A stretch of DNA of 64,000 nt from Alkalihalophilus pseudofirmus OF4 (GTDB lineage Bacteria > Bacillota > Bacilli > Bacillales > Bacillaceae_D): assembly GCF_000005825.2 (NCBI RefSeq), contig NC_013791.2, positions 3,224,001 to 3,288,000 on the forward strand, read 5' to 3'. Below the pieces are notes generated by a model. That model did not search any database, was not told where the DNA came from, and worked only from the letters and a program-made list of their open reading frames with translations. The translations under genes were made by a program, and so were the position numbers. This document shows, piece after piece, positions 57,388 through 64,000 of the stretch (positions within the stretch are counted from its first letter, which is position 1; each line of letters begins with the position of its first letter).

Positions 57388-59529
57388 CTATTTTTGTAAT
57401 TTAGTAATTAAATACTCTTTCAACTTTTTCTCAAGCAAGGTAAAAATCTCTTGCTCATCCCCCGTTTCAAATTGACGGATGGATTCGCTGCTTTCTATGA
57501 CAAGAGCACTAATGAAACTCATTAATTCAAGCCCTTCTCTATTCCATTCCAACGGGGCGAGCATCAATAAAATCCGTTTCACTTCAGTGTCTTCATTGTC
57601 CATTCCACGTAAAAGCATCGATTCTTCTAGCTCATGTACAGTAAACGTCGCAATGTCTACGGCATCACTTCGGGTGTGGAATAGAGCAAGCGTTGTTCCT
57701 GGAATGGCAAGGCCTCCTAGCTCTTCCCTTTTCATTAACGCATCTGCAACTAATTCGCTATTACGAACAAGTGAGCTGTCTTCCTGGTCTTTCGCTAATT
57801 GAATAATTAACTCATTCAGTGACTCACACACAGGCCAACTCTTTAATTTGAAATGAGATAACACTGAATTAATCAAGGAACTGAGCTGCTCGATATGACC
57901 GAGTTCACTCAAAACCGTTTCTTTCGCCCATTTGTCATCAGAAGCGCTCTCAGCATCTATTTGATGTTCCATCTTGCTTACCTCTTTTGCGTCAGCAGCC
58001 TGTTCTTTCGTCTTATTGTTTGGATTCCAATTGTATGAATGGATATACTGACGGATCCGGTCCACTTCTTTTTTAGATAAAAATGGATTAACGAGAAAAT
58101 AAGGATCAATTGACATTAAGGGAACCGTTGAGATAACCACTGTATGGTCAGGAATCTGATCCTGGGTAATATCAAATGCTGACATATGCGTAATCCCCTG
58201 AATTTCTGGGATCTCTTTTTCAAGCCTTGTTGCTAAAAGCTTAGATGTCCCAATGCCGCTTGAACAAATGACAATCGCTTTTATCACAGCTTTCTTTTTC
58301 GACCGTTCAATGGCTGATCCAAAATGCATCACAAGATACCCAATCTCTTCATCTGGAAATGACCACGTCGGAAAAATTTCGACTACACATTCTTTGATCG
58401 TATTAAATAAAGGCGCGTAACCTTCTTTAATAGCAGGAAGCATCGAATTATAAATTTTCATTCCTTGCTCCATACGAAACAATGCAGGTTTTAAATGGCT
58501 GATCAACCCTTCTAACAATGAGTGATCATTGATTAATGCGACTTCTGTGCGAACACCAACTGCTTCGATTAATTTCTTCGCCCGCATCGCAATATCAAGT
58601 GACGTTTCCTGAAAAAAGAAGCTGCCATCATCCCCTTGCTTAGCTCCGAGTAAATGCATTGCTACATAAGCGACCTCTATTTGAGGAATATCGATGGAAA
58701 AGGTTTCTTCGAGCTTTTTAACTAACCGTTTAGCTGCTTCATATTCATTTGTTTTTAATACTTTTTCAAATCCCTCGGAATGCTTTTCAATTTTCTCGCC
58801 ACGCTTGATACGATCAACTGCTAAGCTTAAATGAACAGCTAAACCAACATAGGAGACATCTGCAATCGGCTCCCCATCTCTCCGGAGCTCATGCAGCGTT
58901 TCCAGCACTTTTAAAATGACGTTTAGATCAATTAAATAAAGAAGCTTTTCAGACGCTTGTTCCCCAAGTTCACTTTTTAAGCGGTAAGACTCCAGGATAG
59001 ACACCAGCTCTTCCTCGCTCACTTTGTCTGTAATCAACCGTCTGAGCGCCATTCTTTTTTTAGGTTCATCCCCTTGTATTTCAATCCCGTAACTGCGCTT
59101 GCGCACCATTTCAAGATCAAATGACTGCAGCCAATCATTGATTTTATTTAAATCATTGCTGATCGTAGCAATCGTTACACCAATTTCTTTGGCTAACGTA
59201 AACAGCTTCACCGGCTCTCGTTCTTGCAGGAGAATAGATAGGAGCAGCTGCTGCCGCTCCCAAGGTGTATACTCATTAGGCTCAGATTCTGTAATGAGCT
59301 CTTTTAACTCTATCTTTTTAGTATCTCTTCCGGTGAGCTTTAACCCAACACCCGACTGCCTTTCTAACGTCAGTTCATATTGAGTTAACATCTGCTCAAT
59401 CCCTTGTATATCTCGATGGATCGTTCGTGTGCTGACATTTAATCGGTCGGCTATTTCCTTAATCGTGATGCCTTGTTCGGCTTCGATTAAATACTGAATG
59501 ATATGTCTTTCCCTTGCTGACAAATACAT
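57388..59529 (-). CDS. mtlR: Mannitol operon activator MtlR
   Basis: A 713-residue PTS-controlled activator. N-terminal HTH domains (EQGITIKEIADRLNVSTRTI, HRDIQGIEQ; LFTLAKEIGVTIATISNDLN), two PRDs with regulatory histidines (VGLAVHLSLAVDRIKRG; VAYVAMHLLGA; IGYLVMHFGSAIERS), an EIIB-like domain (AIVICSSGIGTSKLLATRLE with its cysteine) and a C-terminal EIIA-like domain (GLAIPGTTLALFHTRSD; VHELEESMLLRGM). In B. subtilis phosphorylation of PRD2 activates and of EIIB/EIIA inhibits it. Note AIPGT replaces the usual IPH in the EIIA part, with the His three residues later. Start ATG 59529 after GGGGGTGA. Confidence 0.92.
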   Translation of the reverse strand: MYLSARERHIIQYLIEAEQGITIKEIADRLNVSTRTIHRDIQGIEQMLTQYELTLERQSGVGLKLTGRDTKKIELKELITESEPNEYTPWERQQLLLSILLQEREPVKLFTLAKEIGVTIATISNDLNKINDWLQSFDLEMVRKRSYGIEIQGDEPKKRMALRRLITDKVSEEELVSILESYRLKSELGEQASEKLLYLIDLNVILKVLETLHELRRDGEPIADVSYVGLAVHLSLAVDRIKRGEKIEKHSEGFEKVLKTNEYEAAKRLVKKLEETFSIDIPQIEVAYVAMHLLGAKQGDDGSFFFQETSLDIAMRAKKLIEAVGVRTEVALINDHSLLEGLISHLKPALFRMEQGMKIYNSMLPAIKEGYAPLFNTIKECVVEIFPTWSFPDEEIGYLVMHFGSAIERSKKKAVIKAIVICSSGIGTSKLLATRLEKEIPEIQGITHMSAFDITQDQIPDHTVVISTVPLMSIDPYFLVNPFLSKKEVDRIRQYIHSYNWNPNNKTKEQAADAKEVSKMEHQIDAESASDDKWAKETVLSELGHIEQLSSLINSVLSHFKLKSWPVCESLNELIIQLAKDQEDSSLVRNSELVADALMKREELGGLAIPGTTLALFHTRSDAVDIATFTVHELEESMLLRGMDNEDTEVKRILLMLAPLEWNREGLELMSFISALVIESSESIRQFETGDEQEIFTLLEKKLKEYLITKLQK

Positions 59530-59559
59530 TGAATCACCCCCGTTCATCCGGCGAGTTTT

Positions 59560-61029
59560 TTATTCGTCACCCTTTAATTCATTGACAATCTCATCGTACT
59601 TTGCACCATTCATAAAGTTTTCAACTGAAATATGCGTTTTATTCGGCTGCTTTTGTTTTGCGCGATCCGTTAAATCTTTATGAGTAATAATTAAATCAGC
59701 ATCATCTGGAATCTGATTAATTGCTTTATTTGTTACTTCAATTGAGAGCCCTGCTTTGTTCACTTTATTTCGCAAGATCGAGGCTCCCATCGCACTTGAT
59801 CCCATACCGGCATCACATGCAAAGATGATCTTATTAATCTTGCTTGGGTCAAGTTTTCCTGCTTGATCAGCAGTTGTTGTTACTTCTTCTGTTGTTTCAG
59901 ATGTTGATTCAGCTGTTAAAGCACCGCTGACACTGCTTTTCTTGCCCTTCATATCTTCCATTTTTGACGTTGCTTCTTCTAAACCATCTTCGTCATCTTT
60001 TGAACTTTTTAAAATAAGAGATGCGACAGCAAACGAAACACCTGTTGCCACAATGACACCTAACAGCACTCCTAAATGATCCCCGCGAGGCGTCATCAGC
60101 ATGTAAGCAATAATACTTCCCGGTGATGGTACGGCTACTAATCCTACGTTAAACAACATGAATGTGAATACACCGCTCGCACCGCCGGCAATGGCTGCTA
60201 ATAAAAGCATCGGCTTCATTAAGATGTACGGGAAGTAGATTTCGTGAATCCCCCCAAAGAAGTGAATCACTGCCGCTCCACCAGAAGAATACTTCGCTGC
60301 TCCTCTTCCAAACACTAAGAAGGCAAGTAAAATCCCAAGACCAGGACCAGGGTTAGACTCTAGCATAAATAGAATTGACTTCCCTGTTTCTGTGGCTTCT
60401 TGAATACCTAATGGCCCAAGGATACCGTGGTTAATGGCATTGTTTAAAAATAATACTTTCGCTGGTTCAACAAAAATACTCGCAATCGGGAGCATTCCAG
60501 CATCTACAATGACACGTACACCTGCTGCTAAAATACCATTAAAGGCTAAGACAATTGGACCTACCCCAAGATAAGCAAGCAGTGTGAGAAATAACCCGAC
60601 AAATCCAGCCGTAAAGTTATTGACCAGCATTTCAAATCCAGAGCGTACTTTTCCTTCAAATAATTGATCGACCTTCTTAATCGCATATCCGCCAAGCGGC
60701 CCCATAATCATCGCACCGATAAACATCGGAATATCTGCACCGACGATCACACCCATGGCAGCTGTTGCTCCGACTACCCCTCCACGTGCGTCATAGACCA
60801 TCTTACCCCCTGTAAACGCAATCAATAATGGAAGTAAATATATAATCATTGGATCAACCAGCTGAACTAAATTTTCATTAGGCATCCATCCGGTTTCTAT
60901 AAATAGGGCTGTAATAATCCCCCAAGCAATAAATGCTCCTATATTAGGCATAATCATGCCGCTTAAATAACTGCCAAATCGCTGAATCTTTGCTTTTACA
61001 CCAGCGTTTTTTCTTTGTTCGTTTGGCAT
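59560..61029 (-). CDS. mtlA: PTS mannitol-specific EIICB component
   Basis: Membrane permease (EIIC, residues 1-~340, about 8-10 helices, with GGIHEIYFPYILMKPMLLLA the conserved GIxE substrate motif) joined by a Ser/Thr/Glu linker to a cytosolic EIIB domain. The EIIB phosphorylation Cys is in KIIFACDAGMGSSAMGASIL. It lacks the fused EIIA of E. coli MtlA, which is here encoded by mtlF. 489 residues. Start ATG 61029 is 7-8 nt from GGGGGAGG; ATG 61035 is too close. Confidence 0.95.
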   Translation of the reverse strand: MPNEQRKNAGVKAKIQRFGSYLSGMIMPNIGAFIAWGIITALFIETGWMPNENLVQLVDPMIIYLLPLLIAFTGGKMVYDARGGVVGATAAMGVIVGADIPMFIGAMIMGPLGGYAIKKVDQLFEGKVRSGFEMLVNNFTAGFVGLFLTLLAYLGVGPIVLAFNGILAAGVRVIVDAGMLPIASIFVEPAKVLFLNNAINHGILGPLGIQEATETGKSILFMLESNPGPGLGILLAFLVFGRGAAKYSSGGAAVIHFFGGIHEIYFPYILMKPMLLLAAIAGGASGVFTFMLFNVGLVAVPSPGSIIAYMLMTPRGDHLGVLLGVIVATGVSFAVASLILKSSKDDEDGLEEATSKMEDMKGKKSSVSGALTAESTSETTEEVTTTADQAGKLDPSKINKIIFACDAGMGSSAMGASILRNKVNKAGLSIEVTNKAINQIPDDADLIITHKDLTDRAKQKQPNKTHISVENFMNGAKYDEIVNELKGDE

Positions 61030-61048
61030 GTTCATTCCTCCCCCAAAA

Positions 61049-61086
61049 AGTAATAAATCTTATACTCTAATAGTAAAGCGCTCTCA
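61049..61086 (-). promoter_or_regulatory. mtlA promoter with cre-like CcpA site
   Basis: Minus strand TGAGAGCGCTTTAC (61073-61086) matches the cre pattern TGAAAGCGCTTTCA at 11 of 14, with the core intact. A -10 box TATAAG is at 61049-61054. The -35 is poor and overlaps the cre, as expected for an activator-dependent promoter. A weak MtlR-like dyad (TTGTCAC...TTGACGAA) lies near 61125-61138. Confidence 0.55.
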
Positions 61087-61192
61087 TAGGCTTCTCAACA
61101 CTATCTAAATGCAATTTCGTCAATGTCCTTAGTGACAAAATTAAAAACATCTTTTGGAAAACACCATCAGTATTATTTATTTAATCTTATTA

Positions 61193-61229
61193 TTGACAAA
61201 TATTTGTAACCGTAATATGGTTAGTTACA
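61193..61229 (+). promoter_or_regulatory. Promoter and inverted repeat of the GntR-ABC operon
   Basis: TTGACA (61193-61198), 17 bp, TATGGT (61216-61221). Arms GTAAC (61207-61211) and GTTAC (61225-61229) flank the -10 box, a likely site for autoregulation by the GntR protein. Confidence 0.6.
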
Positions 61230-61254
61230 TAAGTAATGAACCAAGGAGGTAATG

Positions 61255-61617
61255 ATGGAGCGATTCGATGACTCACGGCCCATCTTTTTGCAAATCGCTG
61301 AAAAGATCGCTGATAACATTATCCATGATGAACTAGCAGAAGGCGCTCAAGTTCCTTCTACAAATCAATTTGCTAAACATTATCAAATTAATCCTGCCAC
61401 AGCCGCAAAAGGGATCAATCTTTTAGTAGAGCAAGGAATATTATTTAAACGAAGGGGTGTAGGTATGTTTGTTGCAGAAGGTGCCAGAGAGAAACTGCTT
61501 GAGGAACGCAGGCAAAAGTTCAGTAATGACTTTATTACCCCGCTGCTTCATGAGGCAGAAAAACTCCAGTTATCAAAAGAGGCTATTATTGAGATGATCA
61601 ACAAGGGAGGAAAATAA
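61255..61617 (+). CDS. GntR-family regulator, YtrA subgroup
   Basis: A 120-residue regulator. N-terminal winged HTH: FLQIAEKIADNIIHDELAEG, then QVPSTNQFAKHYQINPATAA and LVEQGILFKRRGVGMFVAEGA. Only a short helical tail follows, which marks the YtrA subgroup that controls adjacent ABC transporters. The start is ATG 61255, 5 nt after AGGAGG (61252 is too close). Its stop abuts the ATG of the ATPase gene, so the two are coupled. Confidence 0.88.
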   Translation: MERFDDSRPIFLQIAEKIADNIIHDELAEGAQVPSTNQFAKHYQINPATAAKGINLLVEQGILFKRRGVGMFVAEGAREKLLEERRQKFSNDFITPLLHEAEKLQLSKEAIIEMINKGGK

Positions 61618-62493
61618 ATGAGCACGAATATCGTATTAAATGACGTGTCTAAGAGGATAAAGAAAGAAACCATCATTGACTCTATTTCATGTACGTTTGA
61701 AGAGAACCGGATTTATGGACTGCTTGGTCGAAATGGTGCAGGGAAAACAACATTGATGAAATTGATGACTGGTCAGTCCCTTCCTTCCGCGGGCTCCATC
61801 CTTATTGACGGGGAGACACCATTTGATAACCCTGCTATTCAATCAAAAATCTGTTTTATAAAAGAGAGCGGTAATTTTAAGGCTGCGATGAAAGTGAAAG
61901 ATGTATTGAAGATTGCTCCTGCATACTTTCCAATGCTTGACCAGGATGCCGCTATGGAGTACCTGAACATCTTTAATCTGCCTTTAGAGAAGAAAGTATC
62001 TCAATTATCAAAAGGTATGACTTCAGCTCTTGGAATTTCTATCGGTATTGCAAGCAGAGCCCCTCTCACAATCTTTGATGAACCGTATATCGGTATGGAT
62101 GCAGCAGCAAGACAAACCTTCTATGATTTGCTGCTCGATGATTACACTACTCACCCAAGAACAATCATACTCTCCACTCACTTAATTGATGAAGTAAGCA
62201 ATTTGTTTCAAGATATCCACCTAATCAATCATGGACGGCTTGCTTTAACAGAAAGCGTAGAGGCATTAAAGGAAAAGACGTATGTCCTGCGTGGATCTAA
62301 AGAAGCAATCGCCCCGCTTCTTAATGAGGTTAAACTATTGAGTGAGTCGTCTTTTATCGGCGAATACTCAGCTACTGTATATGACCCTGATCTAGTGCTT
62401 GACGCGCTGCCGCCATCGATCGAGAAAAAGACACTGACCCTCCAGCAATCTATGGTCATGCTTACGGACGGAAAAAAGGAGGCAAGAATATGA
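61618..62493 (+). CDS. ABC transporter ATP-binding protein (YtrB-like)
   Basis: A 291-residue ATPase. Walker A LLGRNGAGKTTLMKLMTGQS (~33-52), signature-like LSKGMTSALGISIGIASRA in place of LSGGQ, Walker B LTIFDEPYIGMD, H-loop ILSTHLIDE. The degenerate signature is common in YtrB/EcsA-type exporters. The C-terminal ~80 residues are unlike the core. With the downstream permease it probably exports a compound, possibly conferring stress or antibiotic tolerance; the substrate is unknown. Confidence 0.85.
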   Translation: MSTNIVLNDVSKRIKKETIIDSISCTFEENRIYGLLGRNGAGKTTLMKLMTGQSLPSAGSILIDGETPFDNPAIQSKICFIKESGNFKAAMKVKDVLKIAPAYFPMLDQDAAMEYLNIFNLPLEKKVSQLSKGMTSALGISIGIASRAPLTIFDEPYIGMDAAARQTFYDLLLDDYTTHPRTIILSTHLIDEVSNLFQDIHLINHGRLALTESVEALKEKTYVLRGSKEAIAPLLNEVKLLSESSFIGEYSATVYDPDLVLDALPPSIEKKTLTLQQSMVMLTDGKKEARI

Positions 62494-63179
62494 GACAATT
62501 TACTGCACAAAGTACGATGATTATGTCTGATTTAAAAAAGAGCTTCATCACCTTCTGGGCGATTTTGACAGGGTTTGTTCTCTTCTTCCTTTTACTCGTG
62601 TTATTTCTTGGAATTCCTAATATGATTGTGATGACAAATGCACCAATGTATGTGTTCCTTGCTATTTTTGGCTACAGATTATTAAGCAGCGGGGATTTTG
62701 AACATGCGATTCACTTAGGAACGACTAGAAAGGCATTTGTTTTCAATGTGACGATTTTCACTTTGCTGCTTAGTCTTGTATTCTCTCTCATTAATCAACT
62801 CTACATTTTCTTTATCGATCTAATTCAATCGTTTCTTATTCAAAGTGAAATTACGTTTTTCACGTGGGATTCCGTTCTTTCTTCCGGTAATGGATTTTGG
62901 GTAAATCTAGTGGCTGATGGATTAATTATGAGTATGCTTGGAATGCTTTTATTCTTCCTTGCCTCCTTACAAGTGAGGTTTGGTCAATGGGCTATGCTGT
63001 CTGTTGTAGCAGCTTCCGTGCTCTTATTATTTATCCCGGCGATTCATACACCAATCATTGATTGGATGATCACTTTACCAAACAGCGGTACGTTTATAAC
63101 AGAATTTCTTGTTATGCTTGCACTAACTTTTGTTTTAGGAGTCATAAGCTATTTCAGTCTATCAAAAGCTTCCATCTAA
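62490..63179 (+). CDS. ABC transporter permease subunit
   Basis: A 229-residue membrane protein with six predicted helices: KSFITFWAILTGFVLFFLLL, MYVFLAIFGYRLLSSG, FVFNVTIFTLLLSLVFSLIN, WVNLVADGLIMSMLGMLLFF, WAMLSVVAASVLLLFIPA and TEFLVMLALTFVLGVISYFS. It overlaps the ATPase gene by 4 bp (ATGA). No sequence motif tells the substrate; it is the membrane partner of the YtrB-like ATPase. Confidence 0.8.
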   Translation: MRQFTAQSTMIMSDLKKSFITFWAILTGFVLFFLLLVLFLGIPNMIVMTNAPMYVFLAIFGYRLLSSGDFEHAIHLGTTRKAFVFNVTIFTLLLSLVFSLINQLYIFFIDLIQSFLIQSEITFFTWDSVLSSGNGFWVNLVADGLIMSMLGMLLFFLASLQVRFGQWAMLSVVAASVLLLFIPAIHTPIIDWMITLPNSGTFITEFLVMLALTFVLGVISYFSLSKASI

Positions 63180-63309
63180 AAACTTTTCCATATCAAAGAC
63201 GATTCTCCATCATAGGAGGATCGTCTTATTTTCGGTTAAAATGTTTAGGATCTTTCTATATGGGAACAGACTACTGTACACCAAAATTTGGATCAGGAGG
63301 TTTTATAAA

Positions 63310-63615
63310 ATGAACGAAAACAAAATTGAGAGTGAAGTTCAACAATCTATTCCTGAAGAAAAAGAAGAGATCCTGCAAAACTTTGAGCAGTTTAAGGATT
63401 ACTTAGGTGACAAAGTAGCAAAAGGTGAAAAATTAGGCATGAGCGAAGAGACACTGGCAAAATATGCTGAAAAAGTCGGCGATTACCTCGCTGCAAAAGA
63501 AGATCCTAGAAACCGTGAAGAAAAGCTTCTTCAAGAGCTATGGCAATTAGGTGATCAAGAACAACGTCATCATCTAGCACATATGCTTGTACGATTGGCA
63601 CAATCTACAAATTAA
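63310..63615 (+). CDS. DUF3243 family protein (YmfJ-like)
   Basis: A 101-residue cytosolic helical protein. FKDYLGDKVAKGEKLGMSEE, TLAKYAEKVGDYLAAKEDPR and HLAHMLVRLAQSTN match the DUF3243 family found next to division and competence genes in other Bacillus. Function unknown. Start ATG 63310 is 8 nt after AGGAGGT; the frame extends to 63241 without support. Confidence 0.8.
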   Translation: MNENKIESEVQQSIPEEKEEILQNFEQFKDYLGDKVAKGEKLGMSEETLAKYAEKVGDYLAAKEDPRNREEKLLQELWQLGDQEQRHHLAHMLVRLAQSTN

Positions 63616-63650
63616 TAAAAAGGCTGTCCTCTAGCGGGCAGCCTTTTTAG
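63616..63650 (+). terminator. Terminator after the DUF3243 gene
   Basis: AAAAAGGCTG.CC / GGGCAGCCTTTTT stem with TCTAGC loop. Confidence 0.9.
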
Positions 63651-63782
63651 TTTGACCTCAGACAGTGCCCTAATGTAAGCCCGATTAATTCCCTCATTTA
63701 TTCGACACAATCCCACCAAATTTTCCCTATCCAAGAGGAAAATAGATGCGTATAATTAGGTAGAAATCACTACAGTACGGAT

Positions 63783-64000
63783 GTGAAAATTTTGATCCAA
63801 TCAATTCTAGCTAATATTTCAATTCTATTATTTATGCACCTCTGTATTCAGAGCCTCTATTTTAAAGAGAAAAATATTACAAAACTCAAGTTTGAAAAAT
63901 CATTTATGCATGTCTTGATTATTTCAAGTGCAATCATTGCAATGTTTTATATGCCAATCTTTATTGATGAGTTCAGGTTTGATTTGCGTACGATTCCAAT
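63783..64000 (+). CDS. Start of a membrane sensor gene (5TM-5TMR_LYT type, possible diguanylate cyclase), cut by the window end
   Basis: Frame open from GTG 63783 to the window end, 72 codons: ILIQSILANISILLFMHLCI, QSLYFKEKNITKLK, HVLIISSAIIAMFYMPIFID and EFRFDLRTIP. Two membrane helices and the FRFDLR-x-IP motif fit the 5TM-5TMR_LYT sensor domain, often joined to a GGDEF domain. No good ribosome site precedes the GTG; TTG 63792 is an alternative. A -10-like TATAAT is at 63751-63756. The catalytic part is outside the window, so the function is a guess. Confidence 0.55.
   Translation, partial: MKILIQSILANISILLFMHLCIQSLYFKEKNITKLKFEKSFMHVLIISSAIIAMFYMPIFIDEFRFDLRTIP

Overview
The window is a stretch of low-to-mid GC Firmicute chromosome. 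It is almost certainly from a spore-forming Bacillaceae bacterium of the alkaliphile-type group (relatives of Bacillus halodurans, clausii or pseudofirmus). Gene content and order follow the Bacillus subtilis yum-yut-yun-yus region: yumC, yutM, dapF, yuzB, yumB(ndh), yuzD, yutI, hom-thrC-thrB, yutH, yutG, yutF, yutE, yutD, yutC, lipA, lytH(yunA), yunB, yunC-yunD-yunE-yunF, sufCDSUB, metNPQ, gcvH, yusI and fadN-fadA-fadE. Sporulation genes (a Spo0E-like phosphatase, YutH, YutC, LytH, YunB, two coat-type proteins) show an endospore former. No rRNA, tRNA, prophage, insertion sequence or CRISPR was seen.

Layout. 1-5.3 kb: 3' end of the ferredoxin-NADP reductase gene, A-type Fe-S carrier, Spo0E-like protein, mqnE of the futalosine menaquinone route, Rex-controlled ldh, dapF, a Cys-rich small protein and YuzB. 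5.3-7.7 kb: a TetR regulator fused in frame to type II NADH dehydrogenase, then intergenic repeats and a 21-bp phased array. 7.7-15.8 kb: yuzD, an SDR, yutI, a SplA-like protein, the threonine operon, yutH, yutG and GC-rich repeats. 15.8-25.3 kb: yutF, a Cys-containing HTH regulator, yutE, glpX, small proteins, yutD, yutC, repeats, metY, lipA and lytH. 25.3-36.3 kb: an NSS transporter with a 38-aa small subunit, a lysine-riboswitch NhaC-type transporter, yunB, dfrA-thyA, an HD-GYP protein and yunC-F. 36.3-47.8 kb: the suf operon, an AhpD-like protein, the SAM-riboswitch metNPQ operon, a frameshifted MFS gene and gcvH. 47.9-55.8 kb: yusI, the fadNAE operon and coat genes. 55.8-64 kb: mtlA-mtlR-mtlF-mtlD, a GntR-ABC operon, a DUF3243 protein and the start of a membrane sensor gene.

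The most unusual signal is a set of six intergenic arrays of a short core, WATTGCGYC (reverse GRCGCAATW). It recurs at almost exactly 21 bp (occasionally 19 or 20), about two helical turns, while the spacer sequence is not conserved. The arrays lie at 7547-7721, 21321-21472, 22956-23106, 36185-36231, 48574-48745 and 55582-55756. Each sits downstream of at least one gene and close to an intrinsic terminator, and degenerate copies keep the phase. Two of them directly follow clusters of ~115-120 bp hairpin repeats that abut stop codons. I know of no described system that matches.

Regulation readable from the sequence: a Rex operator on the ldh promoter; a TGACC-AG-GGTCA palindrome at the expected start of the tetR-ndh transcript; a CodY-like box beside a perfect sigma-A promoter for the NSS transporter; lysine and SAM-I riboswitches, each with a terminator; a FadR operator before fadN; and a cre-like site before mtlA. 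All starts and functions are read from sequence alone; no database search was run.
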